A stretch of DNA of 64,000 nt, taken from Rhodococcus sp. 4CII. Lineage in GTDB: Bacteria > Actinomycetota > Actinomycetes > Mycobacteriales > Mycobacteriaceae. The notes under the pieces were generated by a model. It was not told the origin of the DNA. It was given only the letters and a program-made list of their open reading frames with translations, and searched no databases. Shown piece after piece: positions 8,132 through 15,447 of the stretch. The DNA lies in the NCBI RefSeq assembly GCF_014256275.1, contig NZ_JACCFE010000002.1:7007501-7071500 (forward strand), in the 5' to 3' direction. A program made the translations under genes and the position numbers. Each line of letters starts with the position of its first letter. Within the stretch, counting starts at the first letter, position 1.

Positions 8132-8656
8132 TCAGACCATGTAGGTGGAGTTGATGATCGCGCCCTTGCGCGAGTAATGGATGATCGCGTCCTGCACGTC
8201 GAGCGGATGAGCCGGAATCGCTCCCTCGATGAGGTCTTCCTCCCGGTGTCCGTGCAAGGCGAGTCCGAAGCGGCACACGAACACCTTGCCGCCTTCCTTG
8301 ATGAAGGTCGCCAGCGCGTCGTTGATGTTCTGTTCACCCGGGAACCCGTTGTCACCGGTGGTCGGGAAGCCGCGAGTGGCGATCGCGTTCATCGCTCCGG
8401 TCCCGTAGAAATAGATGGCCGACTCGAATCCCTTGCGAAGCGCTCGGGTGGCCTGCAGGACGGCGACGAAGCTCACCGACGATTCATGAGCGATGCCGTG
8501 GACCAGGGTGAAGTAGCTCTCACCGTCCTCGGCCTTGTAGTCTGGGAAGATCTTGGTCGACCCGTAGATGTTGGTGCCCTTAGGTAAGGCGGGATGGGGG
8601 ATTTCCGCGAGGGACTTCTCGATGTTGGCTGTGATCGTCTGGTCGATATCGGACAC
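8132..8656 (-). CDS. nitB: MSMEG_0572/Sll0783-family nitrogen starvation response protein (NitB-like), first gene of the operon
   Basis: A 174-residue protein with LPKGTNIYGSTKIFPDYKAE near the N-terminus and GAIPAHPLDVQDAIIHYSRK near the C-terminus, matching the conserved leading gene of Nit1C clusters. It resembles a DsrE-like small fold (TRALRKGFESAIYFYGTGAMN, GGKVFVCRFGLALHG) with one cysteine in VFVCRFG, but no activity is established. The start is a GTG at 8656 preceded by GAGGAG at about 7 bases; a longer open frame upstream is arginine-rich and not conserved-looking. No gene precedes it for almost 1 kb, so the operon promoter should lie there. Confidence 0.87.
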   Translation of the reverse strand: MSDIDQTITANIEKSLAEIPHPALPKGTNIYGSTKIFPDYKAEDGESYFTLVHGIAHESSVSFVAVLQATRALRKGFESAIYFYGTGAMNAIATRGFPTTGDNGFPGEQNINDALATFIKEGGKVFVCRFGLALHGHREEDLIEGAIPAHPLDVQDAIIHYSRKGAIINSTYMV

Positions 8657-9640
8657 GGGCTGCTCCTCGGCATGAGTGGTCTCGAGTAGGATCGGAGCGG
8701 GAGTAATTCCCGACCTGTTTGCTGAAACCAGTACACGCACCACGTATTTCGCAATGGTTGCCCGAGGAATAACGTCGTGTTTCGTAGCCCTCACGGGGGA
8801 CCGAAACCCGTAACACGCCCGTAGCATGAGGGTGCTTCGGTGGGGCGCGCTGCCGATCGTGCAATCCCGCGAGTTGGCAACGAGCACAGGTCCCGGCCGC
8901 AGGATGGTGGAGTGCTGGTAACGCACTTCTCGGCTGGAAACGACGCGTCCCGTGTAGGACTTGTGAACGCCGGGTCGCCTCGGTCGGCAAGCATGGCCGT
9001 TGCCAGATGGAGTGCGCACTCCCAGGGGCGAGGCCGCAGGGAATGCGTGCCCTATAGGGGCTCGGGCGCTTCGACGATCTTGTCCGACCGCAATAGCCCT
9101 GACCTGAACACGCGCCCGCCCAGGGGTCGCGTACACACACCCGGCGCCCGTGGGACCGATGGAGTGGGTCCTGGGGCGGCGGTGTCAGCCTCAACGCGAG
9201 TCGGGTCGGAAGGCGGGTGCGGGCAACAGTTTTCGCACCATGGCCGCCTCGGCCCGGGCAGCGCGGATGTCGACCTGGTGGCGGCTCCATGAGGTGCAGG
9301 TGCCGCCCAACATGCAGCTCGGACGGCACCTGCACTCCACCCCTCGCGCGATCGGCCCGTGTGCCCGGGCGTTCGCGTTGTCATGTGACCACCATGACGA
9401 GGCAAACCCTACCAGTAAACCGTCCACATGGTTTGTTTTGCTACTGGTGGGGGAGTGGGGTCGCGTTGCGGGTGTCGAGAATCGCCGTCATGACCGCTAT
9501 TTCATTGCTCTGCTCACGGATCATCCGCATCCGGACGATCGGCATGGCGACACCTCCGAACCAGACGGTCTGGATTATCTCGGAGAGACTAACAACCAGT
9601 ACTCGCGTTCACACACAGATTCGCCAACTCCGCGGTGCGC
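8657..9640. other. Long leader/intergenic region upstream of the nit operon
   Basis: Nearly 1 kb separates the NitB-like gene from the next gene, both read leftward. Frames here give low-complexity translations and I support no gene. It should contain the promoter and regulator sites of the nit operon. I looked for paired GlnR-type half-sites (GTnAC and GnAAC with 6-base spacing) and found only poorly spaced partial matches near 8800. A strong hairpin at 9294-9335 is listed separately. Confidence 0.5.
9294..9335. repeat. Perfect 12-bp inverted repeat with 18-base loop
   Basis: GTGCAGGTGCCG (9294-9305) is mirrored exactly by CGGCACCTGCAC (9324-9335). The structure is symmetric on both strands and has no T-run, so it is not a standard terminator. 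It could be the end of the transcript of the membrane-protein gene at 9641-10984, an operator, or part of a structured leader; the distance of about 640 bases to the NitB start makes a direct translational role unlikely. Confidence 0.6.
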
Positions 9641-10984
9641 TCATACGAAGTCGAACAACGGTGGAAGGACACCGACCATCAATGCCGCCCACAGGCCGAA
9701 GACAGGGAGGTAACGGGTCTGCCAGCGGTCCGCGGCACTGAAGGTGCGACGGCCGCGGAGGAACCCGAGAATCAGATGCGCCGACCAGCCCAGGTTGACG
9801 AGGAGGATCAAATTCATTCCGAGTGCGGCGACCTTGTTCGGAGTGACGCCGAACTCGGCGATCCGGGTGAGCATGGCGAACAACATGATCAGGTCGACCG
9901 CGAGCGCGCTCACGACGAGCACGAGTTGGAGACGGTCGAACAGATCGGGCGGGAGGGCGGGGTCACGAGCCGAAATCGCGTACAGCAGAAGCCCCAGGAC
10001 GACGACGAGTATGAGATCCATCAGGATCAACAGATGCCGGTCGACGTCGACGACGCTTTCGGTCGTCGCGAACGCCACGAGCAGCACCAGCAGCATGAGG
10101 ATCGTCAGTGGTGTGAACACCCGGGTGAGGACCGGGGCGATGTTCTCCACCACGTTCTGTTTCGCTTCCACGAGCCAGGCGGCGACGACGACCGCACCCG
10201 GAACACCGAACGGCAACACCCAGTCCTCGGCGAACCACTCGGCGCTCAGATCGAGGGCATTGAAAGCCCCGATCGTGAGACCGATGAGGACACCGCCGCC
10301 GAGAGCGAGGAGCGTCAGGTAGACGACCCACTCGCCGGTGAACCGGATGAAGTCCATTCGCCGTCGGTCCGATCGCCAGCGGCCCCCGACGTAGGCGAAG
10401 CCGACCGCGAACCACAACGCGATCGGTGCGTGAATCGCCGCGATCACCTCGGTCGACCCGTTCGCCGCGAACGGAAAGACGTTCAACAGGACGGCCGCCA
10501 GGGCGAACGGGACCAGAAGAATTGCGGCGATGCGGGCCGTCATCTGCCGCTTCCAGGCGAAGTATCCGGCGAGGAACGGCAGAACGAACAGGCTGACATT
10601 GCGCGCGAAGGTCCGCTCTCCCAGTACGGACAATCCTGCTTTGAAAGCGAGGGCTGCTCCGACGGCCAACGTGAGCACGACGAACAGTTCCCGTGTGGGG
10701 CGAGCGCCGCCCTCCGGTACGGTCGGCATCAGGACGAGTTGCTTCCACAGCCGATCGGAATGCTCCCGCGCGAACTCGCGGGAGATGTCGTCGACGTTGC
10801 CCATGCGTTTGACCGCGACCAGGAAGGCTTCGTCGGATTTCAAGCCCGCGGCGGACAGATCCGAAATCTGGCCGCGCAGATGGTCTTCCATCTCGTCGGT
10901 GTCGGCGGCGGATATCGCGCGACGGCGCTCGACGTAGCCCCGCCATTGTCCGATCTGCGATTCCAGTTGCTCGTCGGTGTCCAT
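9641..10984 (-). CDS. Permease-prefix-domain integral membrane protein
   Basis: A 447-residue protein. Residues 1-75 form a soluble helical domain (MDTDEQLESQIGQWRGYVER through DEAFLVAVKRMGNVDDISRE), the 'permease prefix domain 1' often seen beside PadR regulators. About ten hydrophobic segments follow, for example LFVVLTLAVGAALAF, IAAILLVPFALAAVLL and LMVGVLPPLF at the end. The ATG at 10984 overlaps the PadR stop (TGATG), so the two genes are co-translated. PadR/prefix-domain pairs usually respond to membrane or envelope stress. The longer upstream frame runs inside the PadR gene and is rejected. No transported substrate can be named. Confidence 0.85.
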   Translation of the reverse strand: MDTDEQLESQIGQWRGYVERRRAISAADTDEMEDHLRGQISDLSAAGLKSDEAFLVAVKRMGNVDDISREFAREHSDRLWKQLVLMPTVPEGGARPTRELFVVLTLAVGAALAFKAGLSVLGERTFARNVSLFVLPFLAGYFAWKRQMTARIAAILLVPFALAAVLLNVFPFAANGSTEVIAAIHAPIALWFAVGFAYVGGRWRSDRRRMDFIRFTGEWVVYLTLLALGGGVLIGLTIGAFNALDLSAEWFAEDWVLPFGVPGAVVVAAWLVEAKQNVVENIAPVLTRVFTPLTILMLLVLLVAFATTESVVDVDRHLLILMDLILVVVLGLLLYAISARDPALPPDLFDRLQLVLVVSALAVDLIMLFAMLTRIAEFGVTPNKVAALGMNLILLVNLGWSAHLILGFLRGRRTFSAADRWQTRYLPVFGLWAALMVGVLPPLFDFV

Positions 10985-11346
10985 CACGACCATCCTTCGG
11001 CGGAGGCGGGGGGCAACTCGACAGCACGCCATACCTGGCTCAGAGCGTCCGCGACGACGTCCCACTGCGCGCGGCGTTCGGCGAGGACCTCCCGGCCCGC
11101 TGTCGTGATCGTGTAATGCTTGCGTCGTCGTCCGATGTCGGAGGTCCCCCACGAGGCCGACACGTATCCCAGCCTTTCCAGGCGATGGAGCAGGGGGTAC
11201 AGCATGCCGTCGGTCCACTGGATCCGTCCGTCGGACAGGTCATTGACCCGTTTCACGATGGCATATCCGTAGGACTCCCCGTCCGCGAGGATTCCGAGCA
11301 CGAGCGGTGTCGCCGAAGCCGCCACCAAATCCTTCTCGATATACAT
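10984..11346 (-). CDS. PadR-family transcriptional regulator
   Basis: A 120-residue PadR protein. The winged helix is at residues about 10-85, with LVLGILADGESYGYAIVKRV, DGMLYPLLHRLERLGYVSAS and the wing GRRRKHYTITTAGREVL. It is short, lacking the long C-terminal dimerisation arm of the PadR-s1 type. It is first in a two-gene operon with the membrane protein it overlaps, and a palindrome 17 bases upstream of its start is a strong autoregulatory operator candidate. The effector is unknown. Confidence 0.93.
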   Translation of the reverse strand: MYIEKDLVAASATPLVLGILADGESYGYAIVKRVNDLSDGRIQWTDGMLYPLLHRLERLGYVSASWGTSDIGRRRKHYTITTAGREVLAERRAQWDVVADALSQVWRAVELPPASAEGWS

Positions 11347-11362
11347 AGAACGCCTATCCCTA

Positions 11363-11390
11363 GATCTGCTAGCTATGAACGTAGCAGATC
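11363..11390. promoter_or_regulatory. Candidate PadR operator (9-bp inverted repeat)
   Basis: GATCTGCTA (11363-11371) and TAGCAGATC (11382-11390) form a perfect inverted repeat with a 10-base spacer, immediately upstream of the PadR start. Arms about 19 bases apart centre to centre fit a dimeric winged-helix regulator binding two adjacent major grooves. It sits between the PadR gene and the 3' end of the SDR gene, so it most likely serves PadR autoregulation. Confidence 0.75.
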
Positions 11391-11427
11391 CTGCCCTCGA
11401 ACCATCGGCATCTCCGTGCTCTGCGAC

Positions 11428-12168
11428 TCAGCCGCGGCCGACGAACGGCATTCGAGAGGCCATGATCGTCAGCGTCGGCACCGTGACGTCCAGGGGAAGA
11501 TCGACCAACCGGGTGACCGCGTCCGCGACGTACCGCGGATCGAAGGTGGGTTCGGCTCGCACGGACCCGTCGGCTTGGCGGGCGGAGTGGCCGATTCCGG
11601 CGGTCATGGCGGTGTCCGCGTTCCCGATGTCGATCTGGGTGCAGCAGATGTCGTGGTCGCGTCCGTCGAGTGCGATCGACTTGGTCAGTCCCGACACTCC
11701 GTGTTTGGTGGCCGTGTAGGCGACGCTCGCGGGCCGTGGTGTGTGCGCGGACAGTGAACCGTTGTTGATGATGCGCCCGCCTCGCGGTGTCTGCGTCTTC
11801 ATCATCCGGACCGCCTCCCGCGAGCAGAGGAAGACTCCTGTCAGATTTGCGGCAATCGTCCGGTCCCAGTCTTCCGGTTCGATCTCGTCCACCGCACCGG
11901 AGGGGCCGAAGGTTCCCGCATTGTTGACGAGGACGTCGACGCGACCGAAGCGGTCGGCCACGACGACGAAGAGTTCGTGCACCGCGTGTGGTGACGACAC
12001 GTCGGAGGGTGCCACGACCGCGCGTTCGTGGCCGCGCGCTGTCTCGTCCAATGTTGCCCGGGTTCGTCCCGCCAGCACCACGTGGTGGCCGGCCTCGAGC
12101 AGTCCGGTCGCGATGGACCGCCCGATGCCCGAGCCTGCTCCCGTCACCACGACGACTCGTTCCGTCAC
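11428..12168 (-). CDS. SDR-family oxidoreductase
   Basis: A 246-residue classical short-chain dehydrogenase/reductase. It has the cofactor motif TGAGSGIG near residue 9, NNAG near residue 86, and the catalytic Ser-Tyr-Lys as NNGSLS and YTATK. An arginine after the second beta strand (AGRTRATLDE) suggests NADP(H). The GTG at 12168 follows GAGGAGGGCAC, a good ribosome site. It is transcribed away from the nitroreductase gene at 12348, and the shared interval carries a direct repeat. The substrate is not predictable from sequence. Confidence 0.92.
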   Translation of the reverse strand: MTERVVVVTGAGSGIGRSIATGLLEAGHHVVLAGRTRATLDETARGHERAVVAPSDVSSPHAVHELFVVVADRFGRVDVLVNNAGTFGPSGAVDEIEPEDWDRTIAANLTGVFLCSREAVRMMKTQTPRGGRIINNGSLSAHTPRPASVAYTATKHGVSGLTKSIALDGRDHDICCTQIDIGNADTAMTAGIGHSARQADGSVRAEPTFDPRYVADAVTRLVDLPLDVTVPTLTIMASRMPFVGRG

Positions 12169-12262
12169 GTGCCCTCCTCGGTCGATCGTTGTCTTCGCGA
12201 AACCACCGAATTGTCGCCGATCGCCGTGTTGAATGCGGCCATTCGGCCGGCGGGTTCGCGGG

Positions 12263-12296
12263 GCACTCAGGAATCCTCGCGGTGCACTCAGGAATC
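12263..12296. promoter_or_regulatory. Two 13-bp direct repeats, 21 bp apart, between divergent genes
   Basis: GCACTCAGGAATC occurs at 12263-12275 and again, identical, at 12284-12296. The 21-bp period is two helical turns, which puts both copies on the same DNA face. They lie between the SDR gene (start 12168) and the nitroreductase gene (start 12348) and are a good candidate binding site for a regulator acting on one or both. Confidence 0.6.
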
Positions 12297-12347
12297 ACGG
12301 TGCGCCTAACCCTGGAGTGACAGACGGCGGTCGGCTTTTCTTTCCCG

Positions 12348-13175
12348 GTGACCATCGCAGACATCGCACCCCGCACGGCGCTCCAGCAGCGCTACTGGGA
12401 CGCCGCCCTCACCGAACCCGCGCAGTGGAACCCGGTCCTGGAAGCCCTGCACACGCACCGCTCAGTCCGCCGCTATCTGCCCGATCCGCTCGCGGACAAG
12501 ACCCTCGAGGTCGTCGTCTCGGCGGCACAGTCTGCCGCGACGTCGTCGAATCTCCAGGCGTGGAGTGTCGTCGCGGTCCGGGACCCCGACCGCAAGGCTC
12601 GGTTGGCCGCTCTCGCGGGCGACCAGGCCCACATCGTCGATGCTCCGGTCCTGCTGGTCTGGCTCGCCGATTTCGCCCGTGTCCGTCAACTCGCCGACGA
12701 CCGCGGTGCCCCGGTCGAGGGAGCCGACTACCTCGAGAGCAGCTTCATCGGGGTCATCGATGCCGCCCTCGCGGCGCAGAACGCCGTGACCGCGGCGGAG
12801 TCGCTCGGGCTGGGAACGGTCTTCATCGGCGCACTCCGAAACAAGCCCGAAGAGGTCGCGGCGGTACTCGGTCTGCCGCCTCACGTGTTCGCGGTGTTCG
12901 GTCTCGTCGTCGGGCACCCGCATCCGGATGCCGACGCGCAGATCAAACCGCGTCTACCGAGGGCGGCGGTGTTGCATCACGAGACCTACGACCTTCCTGC
13001 CCAGCGCGACCATGTCGACGCCTACGAGGGGCGCATCGCTGCCTTCTACGCGGCGCAGGGTCTCGACCATTCGTGGATCGATCGGGTCCTGGATCGACTT
13101 GCGTCCGCCGCGCGGCTGAACGGCCGGGATCGATTGAAGGAGTCCTTGATCCGGCTCGGATTCCCGCTTCGCTGA
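12348..13175 (+). CDS. NfsA-like nitroreductase family NADPH oxidoreductase
   Basis: A 275-residue FMN-dependent nitroreductase. HTHRSVRRYLPDPL at residues about 36-49 is the FMN-phosphate-binding start, and AAQSAATSSNLQAWSVVAVR follows it. LGLGTVFIGALRNKPEEVA and VFGLVVGHP are typical of the NfsA/flavin reductase subgroup, and the C-terminal extension DVDAYEGRIAAFYAAQG fits that length class. The GTG at 12348 is chosen because the family begins close to it; an unusual feature is the lack of a clear ribosome site. Likely role: reduction of nitroaromatics, quinones or flavins. Confidence 0.9.
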   Translation: MTIADIAPRTALQQRYWDAALTEPAQWNPVLEALHTHRSVRRYLPDPLADKTLEVVVSAAQSAATSSNLQAWSVVAVRDPDRKARLAALAGDQAHIVDAPVLLVWLADFARVRQLADDRGAPVEGADYLESSFIGVIDAALAAQNAVTAAESLGLGTVFIGALRNKPEEVAAVLGLPPHVFAVFGLVVGHPHPDADAQIKPRLPRAAVLHHETYDLPAQRDHVDAYEGRIAAFYAAQGLDHSWIDRVLDRLASAARLNGRDRLKESLIRLGFPLR

Positions 13176-13201
13176 CGGTGTGTCGGGGCCGCCGGTGCGA
13201 G

Positions 13202-13534
13202 CTATTCGTTCGACAGCAACGGGCCCAACGGCCCGAGGTCGATGTTCAGGTCTTCGGGTGTGAGATCGAAATGGTCACGCAATTCTGCCATGCGTTCCTC
13301 GAGCAGCATGAGCGTTGTGCCGATGCGTTCGATCTGCTCGTCGCTGAGATCACCGTGCTCGACGCGGCGGAGCGCCTGCCGTTCCATCAACTGGCGTAGG
13401 AGTTCGACAAGGGTCAGCACCAGCGTGACCAGGCCGCGTTCGACGGATTCGGGGTCGGCGTCGATCCGTTGCGGCAGAACCCGGCGGCCGAGGTCGTCGG
13501 GTGCATCCGATGCGGTGGAATCGGACTCACTCAT
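13202..13534 (-). CDS. gvpK: Gas vesicle protein GvpK
   Basis: A 110-residue GvpK. The core RIDADPESVERGLVTLVLTL and LIELLRQ-like helix (VELLRQLMERQALRRVEHG), then DEQIERIGTTLMLLEERMAE, match the family, which is needed for assembly or size control of gas vesicles in other organisms. It overlaps the GvpS-like gene by 8 bases and is the last gene of the operon; the convergent nitroreductase gene ends 26 bases away. Confidence 0.93.
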   Translation of the reverse strand: MSESDSTASDAPDDLGRRVLPQRIDADPESVERGLVTLVLTLVELLRQLMERQALRRVEHGDLSDEQIERIGTTLMLLEERMAELRDHFDLTPEDLNIDLGPLGPLLSNE

Positions 13535-13736
13535 CGGAGGGATCCTCGCCGACGGGGTCGGGGACGAGGGCACTGACCGATGCGATGAGTGTGCGCAGCG
13601 AGATGCGGACCATGTCGACGTCGGCGAGCGACAGGGTGATCTCACCGGTGATGACGACACCACCGCCGAGAACCCGGTCGAGCAGGTCGACCAGCGCGAT
13701 ACGGCGAGTGTCCTCCGCGGGCACGATGTCGCTCAC
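13527..13736 (-). CDS. gvpS: GvpS/GvpA-family minor gas vesicle shell protein
   Basis: A 69-residue GvpA-fold protein: IALVDLLDRVLGGGVVITGE followed by ITLSLADVDMVRISLRTLIA, the coil-helix-strand-strand-helix pattern of the shell family. It is shorter than GvpA and GvpJ here and ends with an acidic tail (DPVGEDPSDE). In Streptomyces clusters the equivalent gene is called gvpS and also precedes gvpK. It probably nucleates or caps the vesicle rather than building the wall. Confidence 0.88.
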   Translation of the reverse strand: MSDIVPAEDTRRIALVDLLDRVLGGGVVITGEITLSLADVDMVRISLRTLIASVSALVPDPVGEDPSDE

Positions 13737-13740
13737 GGGC

Positions 13741-14520
13741 TCACCCGTCGATCCCCGCGAAGGAGTACGGCGGCCACGGACCGGTCGATTCCAGTGTGAC
13801 GCCGGGACGTTCGGCGTCCAGGGTCGTGACGAGCGTTGTGAAGTCGTCGACCCGTTCGTCGTCGACGAGGTAGGTGCCGTTGAAGATCATCCAGGCCCTC
13901 TTGCCGGTCAGCACCGGGTCGGTGACCTGCCGGCGCAACCCGTCGACGGCACGCTCGAGGAGCGCGGCGTGAATCTCCTCCGCATAGGCTGCGGCCTTGC
14001 GTTCGACGTCTTGCTGCGCGCTCAGTTCGGCACGACGCCGCAGCAGATACGCGGTGCCCTTTCCTGCCGAGCCCGTCGGGGACGGTTCCGATTTTACGTT
14101 CTGCGCCAACGCCTTCGAATCCGCATACGCTTTGACCCCCCACTCGCTTCGCCCGGTCACCCGGCGCAACGTTGCATCGAACTCCTTTTGTCGTTGGTCG
14201 AGGAGCAGCCGAACGCGGTCGTCGTCGAGGTACAACGTTGCCAATCGCAACGGAAGGGTGGGACCGCAGCGCAATACGGCCGCCACCACGGCGTCGTGTG
14301 CTCTCGCCGTCGCGGCCAGCCAGTCGAGGTCCTCGAGGTTGCGCTGCAGAGGTTCCTGCCCGAATTCGCCGAGGCTGACCGTTCCCACCACCGCGACGAG
14401 ACCCGCCGAGGCCACCGCCCGGACCGGCTCGCCGGCCACGCCGGTGACACCGGCGAGTTGTGCGTCGCCGGTGTTTCCTGTGGTGATGCTGTACAGCCAC
14501 ACACCGTCATTCGCGGTCAT
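13741..14520 (-). CDS. gvpL: Gas vesicle protein GvpL (GvpF/GvpL family)
   Basis: A 259-residue GvpF/L-family protein. It begins with DGVWLYSITTG, continues with HDAVVAAVLRCGPTLPLRLA and a long helical middle, and ends in the family signature ESTGPWPPYSFAGI. GvpF/L proteins bind GvpA and act as accessory or chaperone factors at the nascent vesicle. The gene overlaps gvpJ by 14 bases. It is the second GvpF/L gene in the operon; the conserved GPWPPYSF ending is present here and absent from the copy at 15448-16236. Confidence 0.92.
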   Translation of the reverse strand: MTANDGVWLYSITTGNTGDAQLAGVTGVAGEPVRAVASAGLVAVVGTVSLGEFGQEPLQRNLEDLDWLAATARAHDAVVAAVLRCGPTLPLRLATLYLDDDRVRLLLDQRQKEFDATLRRVTGRSEWGVKAYADSKALAQNVKSEPSPTGSAGKGTAYLLRRRAELSAQQDVERKAAAYAEEIHAALLERAVDGLRRQVTDPVLTGKRAWMIFNGTYLVDDERVDDFTTLVTTLDAERPGVTLESTGPWPPYSFAGIDG

Positions 14521-14899
14521 CGCCGCGCTCCCGCTCCGACTCCACCTCGACCGTGTCGGCGGCCTCGACGGCAGGACGCACCGATCTGTCGGACTCGAGT
14601 TCGGCGATCCGCTCCCGCAGCTTCCGATTCTCGAGTTCGACGTCGCTGTTCCTACCCGTCAGCCAGGGATCGTGTTCCCACCAGTCGATTCCCACCTCCT
14701 TCGCAGTTTCCAGCGAGGCGATCACCAATCGCACCTTGATGGTCAGCAGTTCGATGTCGAGGAGGTTGACCTGGATGTCGCCGGCGATGACGAGTCCCTT
14801 GTCGAGCACCCGCTCGAGAATCTCACCGAGATTCGTCGATTGGTGACCGCCGCTCACACCCTGTGGAAGGTTGCTCGTACCGCCGCCGGCGATGGTCAT
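14507..14899 (-). CDS. gvpJ: Gas vesicle protein GvpJ
   Basis: A 130-residue GvpA-fold protein. A Gly/Ser-rich leader of 23 residues precedes NLGEILERVLDKGLVIAGDI and VNLLDIELLTIKVRLVIASL, then AKEVGIDWWEHDPWLTG, which marks GvpJ. The C-terminal 45 residues are a charged coiled-coil-like tail (ELENRKLRERIAELESD). It overlaps gvpO by 4 bases and gvpL by 14. Expected to be a minor component used at vesicle initiation. Confidence 0.92.
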   Translation of the reverse strand: MTIAGGGTSNLPQGVSGGHQSTNLGEILERVLDKGLVIAGDIQVNLLDIELLTIKVRLVIASLETAKEVGIDWWEHDPWLTGRNSDVELENRKLRERIAELESDRSVRPAVEAADTVEVESERERGDDRE

Positions 14900-15186
14900 G
14901 ACTGCGTACTCCCGCTGTCACCGACACCCCGGATGTAGCGGCGGGTTCGGCGGTAGGACAACAGTTCTCCGTCCATATCCAGCACCACCTCGTACAGCGC
15001 GAGCATGTCGGTCGACGACGGGATCCGGCGATCTTCGACCACCTCTACTTCCACCGACCAGCCGTCGTCGGTCGGCATGACCGACGTCGCACCCATCGGC
15101 TTCTTGCCGGTCAACTTCGCGATGTCACGCGTCGCGATTTCGGCAATCTCGGGCGCAGGCAACGGAGGAGGCTCCTCTTCGGCCAT
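14896..15186 (-). CDS. gvpO: Gas vesicle protein GvpO
   Basis: A 96-residue GvpO. Features are ATRDIAKLTGKKPMGATSVM, DGWSVEVEVVEDRRIPSSTD and ALYEVVLDMDGELLSYRRTR with a terminal RYIRG, all typical of the family. GvpO is essential for vesicle formation in haloarchaea; its molecular role in actinobacteria is not settled. It lies 6 bases downstream of gvpG and overlaps gvpJ by 4 bases. Confidence 0.92.
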   Translation of the reverse strand: MAEEEPPPLPAPEIAEIATRDIAKLTGKKPMGATSVMPTDDGWSVEVEVVEDRRIPSSTDMLALYEVVLDMDGELLSYRRTRRYIRGVGDSGSTQS

Positions 15187-15192
15187 CGCGTA

Positions 15193-15444
15193 TCACCCCT
15201 TCTCCGGACTGGTGGGCGGTCCCGTTCCGGTCATACGGTCGAGGATGGCCTGCTGTGCCTGCTCCTCTTCCTCGGCCGTGATCTCGCCCGCCGCCCGGGC
15301 ATCCTCCAGTTCCTCGAGGGCGCGGCGCGCACTCGCGGGATTGTGGAGTTCTTCCTCGACCTGTTGCTGTATCAACTCGGCCAGCGAGATCACGCCGCGA
15401 ACGGGGGCGAGAGGCAGCGTGGCGATGAAGGACAGCAGACCCAT
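15193..15444 (-). CDS. gvpG: Gas vesicle protein GvpG
   Basis: An 83-residue GvpG, mostly helical: LPLAPVRGVISLAELIQQQV, then EELEDARAAGEITAEEEEQA. The 'LP-x-AP-V-G' opening and the 'GEI-x-EE' turn are family marks. It starts 3 bases after gvpF's stop and ends 6 bases before gvpO. GvpG binds other accessory Gvps in haloarchaea. Confidence 0.9.
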   Translation of the reverse strand: MGLLSFIATLPLAPVRGVISLAELIQQQVEEELHNPASARRALEELEDARAAGEITAEEEEQAQQAILDRMTGTGPPTSPEKG

Positions 15445-15447
15445 CGG

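Noticed and set aside
8700..8830. Possible GlnR boxes upstream of the NitB-like gene
   Set aside because: Only partial GAAAC/GTAAC-like half-sites with wrong spacing were seen, so I do not claim a nitrogen-regulator site.
9635..11116. 493-codon open frame on the plus strand
   Set aside because: It lies antisense to the prefix-domain membrane protein. Its translation is a charged low-complexity string with no family resemblance, as expected for a shadow frame in GC-rich DNA.
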